Below, piece by piece: positions 1 through 7,010 of a stretch of 9,462 bases of DNA (its first letter is position 1; each line of letters opens with the position of its first letter). The stretch lies in NCBI GenBank assembly GCA_020723545.1, contig DYIS01000083.1, positions 1 through 9,462 of the forward strand, read 5' to 3'. A model generated the notes under the pieces. The model had not been told where the DNA came from. It searched no databases and was given only the letters and a program-made list of their open reading frames with translations. A program made the translations under genes and the position numbers. This DNA comes from Ktedonobacter racemifer (GTDB taxonomy: Bacteria > Chloroflexota > DTOL01 > JACQYG01).

Positions 1-46
1 ACTAGTAAAGAAATCCCCCGCCCCCCGTTTCTTTACTAGTAAAGAA
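1..46. repeat. Palindromic repeat with GC-rich spacer, at window edge
   Basis: Positions 29-46 (TTCTTTACTAGTAAAGAA) are a perfect 18-bp palindrome. Positions 1-13 (ACTAGTAAAGAAA) are the exact reverse complement of 28-40, giving a 13-bp stem around a 14-nt loop made almost only of C on the plus strand (G on the minus strand). Bases 1-12 look like the right half of another palindrome copy cut by the window edge, so this may be the end of a short array. It lies within the open minus-strand frame of the membrane-protein gene. A near match, probably a decayed copy, occurs at 7122-7140. It could be a dispersed palindromic element. Nothing here encodes a transposase. Confidence 0.75.
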
Positions 47-240
47 GCGCCGACCAAGCGGGGAAAAAGCGAACTCCCCGTTGCCACCCAGAGAAGCCAG
101 GCCGCCAGCATGGCCGCCACCGAGAGCTCATTTCCATAGAAGACCACCATGAGCTCTCGCAGGAGGACCACCTGGCCGATAATGCTGGTAAAACCGATGA
201 GGGCTATGAAGGGGACAATGGACCCGGTTGCCCTGCTCAC
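1..240 (-). CDS. Spermidine-synthase-like multi-pass membrane protein, N-terminal fragment (runs off window)
   Basis: This is an open frame of 80 codons from a GTG start to the window edge with no stop. The N-terminus reads as two hydrophobic segments around a conserved-looking stretch: GFTSIIGQVVLLRELMVV, then FYGNEL, then a second helix ending in AAWLLWVATGS. That pattern (S-x-x-x-Q-x-x-L-L-R-E-L...FYGNEL...WLLW-x-x-x-GS) is what I recall from the first two helices of membrane proteins annotated as fused MFS/spermidine synthase or spermidine-synthase-like. The catalytic methyltransferase-like domain would lie beyond the window, so no enzymatic role can be confirmed. The GTG start overlaps the stop of the upstream radical SAM gene in a GTGA arrangement, which argues for translational coupling and supports this start. 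The last ~17 codons run through a palindromic repeat (1-46) and no longer look like family sequence (LLVKKRGAGDFFTS), so the gene may be altered or broken there. Family assignment is likely but rests on about 60 residues. Confidence 0.68.
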   Translation of the reverse strand, partial: MSRATGSIVPFIALIGFTSIIGQVVLLRELMVVFYGNELSVAAMLAAWLLWVATGSSLFPRLVGASLLVKKRGAGDFFTS

Positions 241-1412
241 CCCTGCCACCGGCCGACGATGGCCTCCCCACAGTAGGGGCACTTGCCGCCAGCGACGCGG
301 TTCTGCTTGACCTCAAAGCCCACCCGCTCCACCAGGAGCTTGCCGCACCGGGGACAGTAGGTGTTCTGTCCCTGATGTCCGGGCACGTTCCCCACGTAGA
401 CGAAGCGCAGCCCGGCGGCGCGAGCGATCTGCTGGGCTTTCTCCAGGGTCTCGATGGGCGTGGGGGGCAGGCCCTTGAGGCGATAGGCCGGCTCGAAGCG
501 GCTGAAGAAGAGGGGCACCTCCTCCCCCAGGTTGTCCTTGAACCAGGCGCAAAGAGCCCTGATCATGGGCTCATTGTCATTGTACCCGGGCACCACCAGG
601 TTGGCCACCTCCAGCCAGGGCCTTCCGTCCTCTTTGATGGCCTTGATGGTTTCCAGGACGTGTCTCAGCTCTCCCTGGCAGACCTGCTGGTAGAACTGGT
701 CGCTGAAGCCTTTGAGGTCGACGTTGATGGCGTCGATATGACCGCACAGCTCCTTCAAGGGCTCCCCATTGATGTAGCCGCCCGTTTTCACCAGGATGCG
801 GAGCCCCCTGGCCCTGGCCGCCGCGGCCACCTCCAGCAGGTTCTCAAAGGCAATGGTGGGTTCAGAGTAGGTGAGGGTGATCGAGGGACATCTACCCTGA
901 AGGGCTTTGGCGGCCACCTCCTCCGGCAGCATGTCCCAGGCCTCCACCTCCTCGGGCCTGGCCCGGGCCACGGCATAGTTCTGGCAGTACATGCAGGCCA
1001 GGTTGCAGCCGGCGGTGGCCACAGAGTAGCTCTGGGTGCCCGGTAGCATGTGGAAGATGGCGGACTTTTCGATAGGCACAGGGCGGGCGATGCACAGGCG
1101 CCCGTACACCAGGGAATAGAGCCTTCCTTTTTGGTTCTCCCGGGTCTGGCAGAAGCCCCGGGCCCCGGCGGCGATCTGGCAGCGCACCTGGCCATTGGCC
1201 AGTTGGGCGTAGTACTTGGCCTCTTTGGGACGAACCCTGGGGGTGGGCGAGGGTGTCGCCTGAGGGCCCAGGGCGGTAGGGGTGAGAAGCCGTTCCGCGC
1301 CGGCCATCCTGCCGCACCCGGCCAGGAGGCTGCCTGCCACCGTGGACCCGGCGAGGGCCGCCGCCCCCTGGAGAAAGTGGCGCCGGGACAGCCTCACTTT
1401 GGCTTGTACCAT
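237..1412 (-). CDS. amrS: AmmeMemoRadiSam-type radical SAM protein (AmrS family) with Tat lipoprotein signal
   Basis: The protein has 391 residues. It opens with a twin-arginine signal (SRRHFLQ, residues 9-15), an Ala/Gly-rich hydrophobic stretch and a textbook lipobox (LLAGC, Cys33), then a Pro/Thr-rich linker to about residue 60. The radical SAM triad is C136-x3-C140-x2-C143 (GCNLACMYCQNY), which binds the [4Fe-4S] cluster that reductively cleaves S-adenosylmethionine. Preceding elements typical of AmrS are GFCQTREN (87-94), LYSLVYGR (98-105) and PIEKSAIFHMLPG (113-125). The C-terminus carries two CxxC pairs (CPRCG and CPYCG) of a zinc-ribbon-like end usual for the family. The start is supported by a GGAGG-type site 5 nt upstream (1418-1422). 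It overlaps the TPR gene by 19 bp and the next gene by 4 bp. The reaction catalysed by AmrS is not known to me. Oddities are the export signal on a radical SAM enzyme and a shortened N-terminal cysteine motif: only C78 and C88 remain where relatives usually have CxxC-P-x-x-C. Confidence 0.88.
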   Translation of the reverse strand: MVQAKVRLSRRHFLQGAAALAGSTVAGSLLAGCGRMAGAERLLTPTALGPQATPSPTPRVRPKEAKYYAQLANGQVRCQIAAGARGFCQTRENQKGRLYSLVYGRLCIARPVPIEKSAIFHMLPGTQSYSVATAGCNLACMYCQNYAVARARPEEVEAWDMLPEEVAAKALQGRCPSITLTYSEPTIAFENLLEVAAAARARGLRILVKTGGYINGEPLKELCGHIDAINVDLKGFSDQFYQQVCQGELRHVLETIKAIKEDGRPWLEVANLVVPGYNDNEPMIRALCAWFKDNLGEEVPLFFSRFEPAYRLKGLPPTPIETLEKAQQIARAAGLRFVYVGNVPGHQGQNTYCPRCGKLLVERVGFEVKQNRVAGGKCPYCGEAIVGRWQG

Positions 1413-2479
1413 TCTGCCCTCCGGGCGTAGTCCTCGGCCTTTGCCAGGTCACCCTTTTTCTTGTAGATCGCCGCGGCGAACCCGTAGGCCTCGCCGCACT
1501 TGGGATCTATGGCCACCGCCTGCTCCAGGTACCGCAGCCCGGAATCCAGGTCACCCTGGCGGGCGTAGCTCACGCCCAGATACATCGTGGCCACCAGGTT
1601 CTTCGGGTTGGCCTCCACCACCGGTTTGAGCCGGGCGATGGCGCCGTCCCAGTCCTTGTTCGCGGCGTAGGTCTCCCAGATGAGCTTGTACACGTAGGTA
1701 TTCTTGGGGTTGAGCTGGAGGGCCCGGTCATAGGCCTGGAGGGCCAGGCCAGGGTCCACGTGACGATAGTTGTTCCCCAACCCGATGTACAGCCCGGCGT
1801 CGTTGGGGCTCAGCTCCACCGCCCTCTGGGCCCAGGCCACGCCTTCCTGGTAATGGCCCTGGCGATAGTAAGCGTACTGTAGCCCGTCGTGGGCAGCGAC
1901 ATTATGGGGGTCCAACCCCAGGGCTGACTGAAAGGCGGCCATGGCCTGGTCGTACAGGTCGTCGGACTTCTTGATCCACTGCTGCCTCAACGCCTTGTCG
2001 TCCTTGGTGCCAGGGGAGGCGCCAATGCCGGCATGGGGCGAGCCGCAACGGGGGTCAATGGCAAAGCCTTTCTTGGTGTAGGCCTGCCCCAGGGCAAGGT
2101 GGAGCTCAACCCGAGAGGGGTCCACCTGGATCCCCCGCCGGAGGACGTCGATGGCCTCGTCGAACTGCCGCAGGGCCAGGTAGGCGGCGCCCAGGCCCCA
2201 GTAGGCCTCAGGTGAAGAGGGATACAGGGCCAGGGCTCTCTGGAAGGCTTCGATCGCTGGATCAAACTTCCGGGCCTTTAGATAACGCTCCCCCTCTCGC
2301 AGGGCCTTCACCGCCTCGGGGGGAGGCGGGCCTGGGGGAAGGCTTTGGGCGTTGACTGCGGCGGCGGCCGGGCGAGGCAGGCTGGCCAAATCAGCAGGGG
2401 CGCATGCCGGGAAGGAGACCGCCAGGATCAGGAGCAAGGCCAGGGCCAACAGGCTCTCGGGGCGCTTTCCTCTGGACAT
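1394..2479 (-). CDS. TPR-repeat protein with lipoprotein-like signal
   Basis: The protein has 361 residues. Residues 1-6 are basic, 10-24 are a hydrophobic Leu/Ala helix, and FPAC (Cys26) follows as an imperfect lipobox, so it is probably exported and perhaps lipid-anchored. A Pro/Ala-rich linker runs to about residue 55. The rest is tetratricopeptide repeats: A-IEAFQRALALYP, EAIDVLRRGIQVDP, AMAAFQSALGLDP, GVAWAQRAVELSP, ALQAYDRALQLNP, AIARLKPVVEANP and GLRYLEQAVAIDP, roughly seven to eight units. One repeat is interrupted at about 137-172 by a Gly/Lys-rich insertion containing IDPRCG. A similar IDPKCG recurs at 325-330, giving two cysteines in matched settings. TPRs are protein-binding scaffolds; the partner is not known, but the adjoining radical SAM and membrane proteins are candidates. 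The ATG start is fixed by a near-perfect Shine-Dalgarno sequence and a possible promoter upstream, which makes this the likely first gene of a three-gene operon. Confidence 0.88.
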   Translation of the reverse strand: MSRGKRPESLLALALLLILAVSFPACAPADLASLPRPAAAAVNAQSLPPGPPPPEAVKALREGERYLKARKFDPAIEAFQRALALYPSSPEAYWGLGAAYLALRQFDEAIDVLRRGIQVDPSRVELHLALGQAYTKKGFAIDPRCGSPHAGIGASPGTKDDKALRQQWIKKSDDLYDQAMAAFQSALGLDPHNVAAHDGLQYAYYRQGHYQEGVAWAQRAVELSPNDAGLYIGLGNNYRHVDPGLALQAYDRALQLNPKNTYVYKLIWETYAANKDWDGAIARLKPVVEANPKNLVATMYLGVSYARQGDLDSGLRYLEQAVAIDPKCGEAYGFAAAIYKKKGDLAKAEDYARRAEWYKPK

Positions 2480-2484
2480 GTTCC

Positions 2485-2492
2485 CTCACCTC
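2485..2492 (-). promoter_or_regulatory. Strong Shine-Dalgarno site for the TPR gene
   Basis: On the minus strand this reads GGAGGTGA, a full complement to the 3' end of 16S rRNA, with 5 nt before the ATG at 2479. It fixes the start of the TPR gene and suggests strong translation of the operon. Confidence 0.8.
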
Positions 2493-2534
2493 CACTTTGA
2501 GCGGGACACGGCAAGAAAAGGATTCTCCTGTTTA

Positions 2535-2540
2535 ACTATA
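2535..2540 (-). promoter_or_regulatory. Possible -10 box upstream of the TPR operon
   Basis: The minus strand reads TATAGT, five of six matches to TATAAT, in the AT-richer part of the 130-bp gap between the helicase stop (2610) and the TPR start (2479). It would give a leader of about 45-50 nt. I see no convincing -35 hexamer at 16-18 bp, so this is only a candidate. Confidence 0.25.
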
Positions 2541-2580
2541 ACGCACAACTGCGCAAAAGGATTGGGGTTTCTACTAAGAT

Positions 2581-2619
2581 AGTTGCTCCCATAACCAGTA
2601 CCAAACCGGTCAAGCAACT
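2581..2619. repeat. Inverted repeat at the helicase 3' end
   Basis: AGTTGCT (2581-2587) and AGCAACT (2613-2619) are perfect 7-bp inverted arms separated by 25 nt. The right arm lies over the last codons of the helicase. On the minus strand no run of T follows the stem, so it is not a good intrinsic terminator. It could be an RNA-stabilising hairpin or chance. Confidence 0.3.
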
Positions 2620-4865
2620 GAAGAAAGCAGGCTAATAGCCCCGGCCTTGCCCTGGTCGCCCACCTCGTTGGCCGGCCCCACGCAGGAGGGGCAGCCAGCA
2701 GGGCACGGACAGCGTCGCGTCAGGCTCAGGGCGGTCTCCACCAACTGGTCGTGGATCTGAAAGAGCTTCTGGCTGAAGCCAATGCCGCCGGGGTAGTTGT
2801 CATAAAGATAGACCGTGCTCTGGCCAGTGAATGGGGAGCGCACCTGGGGCACCACGCGGATGTCCCTGGGATCGCACATCAGGTATAGCGGCGCCACGTT
2901 CACCAGCAGGTTCGCCACCCCCAACAGCCCACCCTGCAAGTCCTCCTTCTGCATCCTCCCGGCCATGGACTCGGGGAAGGCCAGCCAGTAAGCGGTGGTG
3001 TGCATCTCCTGCTCAGGCAGGTAGATGCGGCCCCAGCCCACGTTCTCGTGGGTGTGCAACTTGATCTTCTTGTAAATCGTGGCCAGGGAGGTCACCTTCA
3101 CCTCCCCGTGGCTTTTCCTCCCCTGGCCCCCGGGGGCCGAGGCGAACTCGTCGAGCACGCCGATGTTCACCGATAGGTTGGCGTCGGTGTAATAGTCCAC
3201 GTCCACCTGCCGGGCGTAGGCCTTCTTCTCCTCCCAATCCAGCTTGTCCACGTGGTATTGTTGGCCTTCGTGGATGTAGATGGCATCCTGGTGGATGAGC
3301 ATGGGGGCGCTGTAGTGGTCCACCTCGCCGATGACCCGGGAGCCCCGGGTGGTGTCGATCACCACGAAGTTCTCGGTGGAAGCGGTGCGCAGGCTGATGT
3401 CCTCGGCGGGATAGGCCTCGCTCATCCAGTGCCACGCGTCACCGGCGTGGTGCAGGATGCCGGCATCGGCCAGGAAACGCAAGATCTCCTGGGTTGTGGG
3501 CACGCCAAAGGTCTCGTCGTCTCTGAATGGCAGCTCGAACGCCGCGCACTTCAAGTGACTGGTAAGGATCAAGAGGTTGTCGGGATTGATCAGGCCGTGT
3601 TCCGGGGACTGGCCGAAGAAGTATGCCGGGTTGTTGACGATGAATTGGTCCAGTGGGCTCGAGCTCGCCACTAACATCGCCGCCGATACGTCAGTGCGGC
3701 GGCCGGCCCGCCCGGCCTGTTGCCAGGTGCTGGCGATGGTGCCGGGATAGCCAGCCATGACGCAGGCCTCCAGCCGGCCAATATCGATGCCCAGCTCCAG
3801 GGCATTGGTGGCCACCACGGCCCGCACGGTGCCCTCTCGCAAGCCCCTCTCGATCTCCCGGCGCTGCAACGGCAGGTAACCACCCCGGTAGCCCCGGATG
3901 GAGTCCTGGGGCTTGGACCTCCTGGTCGCCGCCTCCTTGAGGTAGGTCAGGAGGATCTCGGTCAGGATGCGAGAGCGGGCAAAGACGATGGTTTGTACGT
4001 CGTTGGCCACGAGATTGGCGGCGATGTTCGAGGCCTCGCTCACCGAGCTGCGCCGGATGCCCAGCTCCTTATTGACCACCGGCGGATTGTAGAAGATGAG
4101 GTGCTTCTCGCCCAAGGGGGCGCCGCTTTGGTCCACCAGCTCTACCGGCTCCTCGACGAGTCTCTGGGCCAGCTCTTGCGGGTTGGCGATGGTGGCTGAG
4201 CAACAGACGAAGCGCGGGCGGGAGCCGTAGAACTGGCAGATGCGCCGAAGGCGGCGGATCAGGTTGGCCAGGTGGCTGCCGAAGACGCCCCGATAGTGGT
4301 GGACCTCGTCGATGACCACGTATTCCAGATTCTCGAAGAGCCGCACCCATTTGGTGTGGTGGGGCAGGATGCCGGTGTGAAGCATGTCCGGGTTGGTGAC
4401 CACGATGTGCCCGGCGCTGCGGATGAGCTTGCGGGCGCTCTGGGGCGTGTCGCCGTCGTAGGTGTAGGTCTTGACGTCCGCACCGAGGGCGGTGATGAGT
4501 TCGTGGAGTTCAGCGTACTGGTCCTGGGACAAGGCCTTGGTGGGGAAGAGGTACATCGCCCGGGCCTGGGGCTTCTTGAGCACCGTGTCGAGCACGGGCA
4601 GGTTGTAGCAGAGGGTCTTGCCGGAGGCGGTGGGCGTGACGACCACCACGTGCTTGCCGTCGGCCACCGCCTGGATGGCCTGGGCCTGATGGGAGTACAG
4701 CTTCTCGATGCCGCGTTTCTTCAGGGCTGCCGCCAGTCGCGGCTCCAGCCACGCGGGGAAGTCAGCGTAGGCGCCCTCCTTCGCCGGCTGCACCCGCCAC
4801 GCGGTCACACAAGATTGGAAACCCTGATCGCCCTGCAACTGGTCCAGGACCTGAGAAAGTCTCAA
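2610..4865 (-). CDS. mrfA: MrfA/YprA-type DEAD/DEAH-box helicase with C-terminal cysteine motif (DUF1998-like)
   Basis: The protein has 751 residues, close to Bacillus subtilis MrfA (about 750). Superfamily 2 motifs appear in order: YSHQAQAI (57-64), Walker A TASGKT (79-84), Walker B DEVH (186-189), SAT (223-225), ATNALELGID (352-361) and QQAGRAGRR (382-390). The C-terminal part contains NYPGGIGFS and then four cysteines, C719, C721, C725 and C728 (RRCPCPAGCPSCVGP), the metal-binding signature of the MrfA/DUF1998 group. In B. subtilis MrfA is a 3'-5' DNA helicase that works with the nuclease MrfB in repair of mitomycin-type lesions; the same role here is inferred from family membership. The start is TTG at 4865, chosen because GGGAGG (4872-4877) lies 6 nt upstream; the nearby ATG at 4881 is out of frame. 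It begins 28 bp after the frame-corrected glycosyltransferase end and may be co-transcribed with it. No mrfB-like gene is adjacent. Confidence 0.92.
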   Translation of the reverse strand: MRLSQVLDQLQGDQGFQSCVTAWRVQPAKEGAYADFPAWLEPRLAAALKKRGIEKLYSHQAQAIQAVADGKHVVVVTPTASGKTLCYNLPVLDTVLKKPQARAMYLFPTKALSQDQYAELHELITALGADVKTYTYDGDTPQSARKLIRSAGHIVVTNPDMLHTGILPHHTKWVRLFENLEYVVIDEVHHYRGVFGSHLANLIRRLRRICQFYGSRPRFVCCSATIANPQELAQRLVEEPVELVDQSGAPLGEKHLIFYNPPVVNKELGIRRSSVSEASNIAANLVANDVQTIVFARSRILTEILLTYLKEAATRRSKPQDSIRGYRGGYLPLQRREIERGLREGTVRAVVATNALELGIDIGRLEACVMAGYPGTIASTWQQAGRAGRRTDVSAAMLVASSSPLDQFIVNNPAYFFGQSPEHGLINPDNLLILTSHLKCAAFELPFRDDETFGVPTTQEILRFLADAGILHHAGDAWHWMSEAYPAEDISLRTASTENFVVIDTTRGSRVIGEVDHYSAPMLIHQDAIYIHEGQQYHVDKLDWEEKKAYARQVDVDYYTDANLSVNIGVLDEFASAPGGQGRKSHGEVKVTSLATIYKKIKLHTHENVGWGRIYLPEQEMHTTAYWLAFPESMAGRMQKEDLQGGLLGVANLLVNVAPLYLMCDPRDIRVVPQVRSPFTGQSTVYLYDNYPGGIGFSQKLFQIHDQLVETALSLTRRCPCPAGCPSCVGPANEVGDQGKAGAISLLSSVA

Positions 4866-4871
4866 AGAATG

Positions 4872-4877
4872 CCTCCC
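4872..4877 (-). promoter_or_regulatory. Shine-Dalgarno site deciding the TTG start of the helicase
   Basis: The minus strand reads GGGAGG, 6 nt before TTG at 4865. The only nearby ATG (4881-4879) is in another frame and upstream of this site, so the TTG is the supported start. Confidence 0.65.
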
Positions 4878-4883
4878 TCATGC

Positions 4884-4897
4884 TTAATTGGAATTAA
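4884..4897. repeat. Short AT-rich palindrome between glycosyltransferase and helicase genes
   Basis: TTAATT-GG-AATTAA is a 6-bp-arm palindrome covering the stop codon of the frame-shifted glycosyltransferase tail (4896-4894) and most of the 28-bp gap to the helicase. It stands out in GC-rich surroundings. It could be an operator or chance; no function can be assigned. Confidence 0.35.
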
Positions 4898-6956
4898 GGC
4901 ACCACTAAGGTGGCCAGGACGACGCGGTCGTCTCGCTTGGTGCCATGTTCGTCCAATACCGGCAGGCGCTCCCCAGTGGCCAGGAGATACATGCCGGCCT
5001 CGATCAGGTATTCACCAGGGGGAGCGCTGGCCGACAAGGTGCCGCAAAGCGATCCAGGATCAGTTCGCCGGGCTTCCACGCCGCGGTGGGGTAGGACCCG
5101 CCTCCCGGCTGCTTATCCTGCTGGCCCCACAGGGCGTTGCCGCTGGCCGGATTAACCAGCGAACCCAGCAGGTGAACGAAGGCCGTGTACGCGTTGTCGG
5201 TGGCTGCCAGCGATCGCCAGTAGAGCAAGAGCTCCAGGGCCTGTCCGGCGGAGAGGAATATCCGGGGGCGGCCGCCTGGGCCATCGGCCCAGGCCGGGCC
5301 TTTGGCCGGTCCAGGCACCCGGAGATCAAACCCCACCAGCTCGATCTGGTTGCCCAGGTTTGCCGGCGCGATGAACGTCGGCGGACGCCTCACCTGTACC
5401 TGCTCCAGCGCGTAGGCCCTGGCGTATACCTGGCCCTGTGGATCCAGGAAATCGTTGACGATCTGGCCTTCGCCCAGAGCGTCTCTCAACCGCGGCAGGG
5501 TGTCCGGGTCCTGGCCGACGAAAACGACGTAGGTGGCACGAGCGCTGGCCGGCGGCAGCACCGTGACCTGCCTCCCGTCAAAAGAGGCATAGGCCTGGCG
5601 AGAGCGGGAGGCGAACAAGACCGTGGGATGAGCGCCGTAGGCCGGTGAAACGTACAGGTGCCGGGAGTCCCGTTGAGTTCCCAGGTACCTCCCAACTTCT
5701 ACCAGGCCCGCGTCGAAGCTGTGGAAAAGGTAGGAACCTTTTGCCCAAACGGAGAAATAGTCCCTGAAGGCCAGGCAGCCGCTACCCACGAGTACCAGGG
5801 TCACCAACCCCCAGGCCGTCTTCCGCCACGCCGTTGGGATGACTGGCCGCTCTCTATCTAGTAAAAGAAGAGCCGGGAAGATGGCGGCGGCCGGCAGCGC
5901 TCCGGTGGCTCTCAGGTAATGCGGTGCGAATTCGCTGAGGCCGGTGGGCAGGAGCATCACCGCCAACCAGGCCAAAAGCAAGAAGTACTCCGGCTGACGG
6001 AAGCGGAATAGGGCGACCGCCAGTCCCAGGTAGAAAAGCGTGGCCGAGGCAGGGTCGAACACTGGCCGTCCGGGCAGGTTCTGCCTGGGGTTTTCATCGC
6101 CCCGGAAGCTGAACATCCCGGCGGTCCGTGCCAGGTTTTGGCCCCAGGTCCCCGGAGGTGTCTCGTAAGGCGCCGGCTTGGCCTCTTGCGCCAGCACCTG
6201 GCCGGCCCTGCCAGCGAACATGGTCGGGTGTTGAAGGAAATAGGCTCCCAGGGGAGCGAACACGGCCAGGGAGGTGAGGGCACAGAGCAAGGCCCCGGCG
6301 ACCAGGCGCTTGAACTCCTGGGCCCTGGTGAGGGCATAGAAGGAAAGGAAAAGGAGAACTACCAGCGGCAGGAGCCGGGCGGCCAGGTAGGTGTACTGGC
6401 TGGCCCCCAGGAAGAGCCCCGATAGCACGAAGTCGCGCCCGGTGCTATTGTTCAGCCCGCGCCATAGGAAAAGGAACACCAGCGACGCCAACAAGGGCAG
6501 GAGCACTGTGCGCAGGCCCAGGCGGGAGACGCTAACGTGCCAGTAGCTAGTGGCGAGTGCAAAGGCGGCCAGGAAGCCCACCGGCCGGGAGAAGAGCTCC
6601 CGGCCCAGGAAGTAGAGCACCACCACGGTGAAAACGCCGACAAGTGCGGAGACCAGGCGAATGCTCCATGTTTCGGCGCCCAGGAGCCGGAAGGCCAGGG
6701 CTACCAGGTAGATGAACAGGGGCTCTCGGCCGAAGTTGCCCTCGAAGAAAATGGGCCGCGCTCCGCCCAGGACCGCCAACGCATCCAGCCCATTGTACGC
6801 CTCGTCGTAGTGGAGCCCCGGGGGCAAGGCGTCCAGCCGGTAGAGCCGCAGGAAGGCGGCCAAGGCCACCAGGGCGCTGATGGCCAGGGGCTCCAACCAC
6901 CTTCGGGTGGCGAGGCCGGCCAGGTTTGGGACACGTATTCTCGGCTCTCCCTTAAT
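4894..6956 (-). CDS. GT-C membrane glycosyltransferase (GT39/PMT-like), frameshifted near its C-terminus
   Basis: About 687 residues once the frame is corrected. The first helix (about 21-38) is followed by LPPGLHYDEAYNGLDAL; the acidic pair D51-E52 sits in the first outer loop where GT-C transferases carry their catalytic/metal-binding acids. Roughly ten further hydrophobic helices follow to about residue 420, then a soluble region to the end. Such enzymes transfer sugars from polyprenyl-phosphate donors on the outer face of the membrane; the acceptor is unknown. The uninterrupted frame stops at 5004, but its final ten residues (CRPALPLVNT) are off-pattern. A different frame gives the expected ending: APPGEYLIEAGMYLLATGER, then LPVLDEHG...DDRVVLATLVVP, stopping at 4894. 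A one-base loss near 5036-5050 explains this. No ATG or GTG suits the start: ATT at 6956 has AGGGAG 6 nt upstream, TTG at 6896 is possible but immediately precedes the first helix, and ATG at 7046 lies inside a repeat. Confidence 0.85.
5035..5050 (-). other. Frameshift site in glycosyltransferase gene (one base missing)
   Basis: Reading GAT CGC TTT GCG GCA CC- and adding one base before TTG TCG GCC restores DRFAAPLSASAPPGEY and joins two frames that each look like family sequence. The affected mRNA segment contains no slippery heptamer of the X-XXY-YYZ type, so programmed -1 frameshifting is unlikely. A sequencing or assembly error, or a recent mutation, fits better. Confidence 0.8.
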
Positions 6957-6962
6957 GGTAGT

Positions 6963-6968
6963 CTCCCT
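6963..6968 (-). promoter_or_regulatory. Possible Shine-Dalgarno site for an ATT start of the glycosyltransferase
   Basis: The minus strand reads AGGGAG with exactly 6 nt before an in-frame ATT at 6956, about 20 codons before the first membrane helix. No ATG, GTG or TTG is placed as well. ATT starts are rare but exist (infC is the classic case), so this is a candidate only. Confidence 0.35.
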
Positions 6969-7010
6969 GTTGGGTGTTGCTGGGAGTTTGGCAGTCAATT
7001 TTGCACTGCA

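Noticed and set aside
180..192. TAATGCTGGTAAA resembling the repeat copy at 7119-7131
   Set aside because: It encodes conserved residues (FTSII region) of the membrane-protein family, so the likeness is probably chance.
228..1046. Long plus-strand open frame of 272 codons opposite amrS
   Set aside because: Its translation is Gly/His/Asp-rich with no family pattern. It is the antisense shadow of a GC-rich gene that has clear radical SAM motifs.
2581..2619. Intrinsic terminator after the helicase
   Set aside because: The 7-bp stem has a 25-nt loop and no following T-run on the minus strand.
5035..5050. Programmed ribosomal frameshift in the glycosyltransferase
   Set aside because: There is no slippery heptamer or obvious downstream stimulatory hairpin; a base loss is simpler.
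4272..5648. Long plus-strand open frame of 458 codons across the helicase start and glycosyltransferase end
   Set aside because: It runs antisense to two recognisable genes and the gap between them, shows no domain pattern, and is explained by codon bias.
5855..5871. CTAGTAAAAGAAG resembling the palindrome half at 34-46
   Set aside because: It needs an extra A, and the bases encode a Leu-run in a membrane helix of the glycosyltransferase; coincidence is enough.
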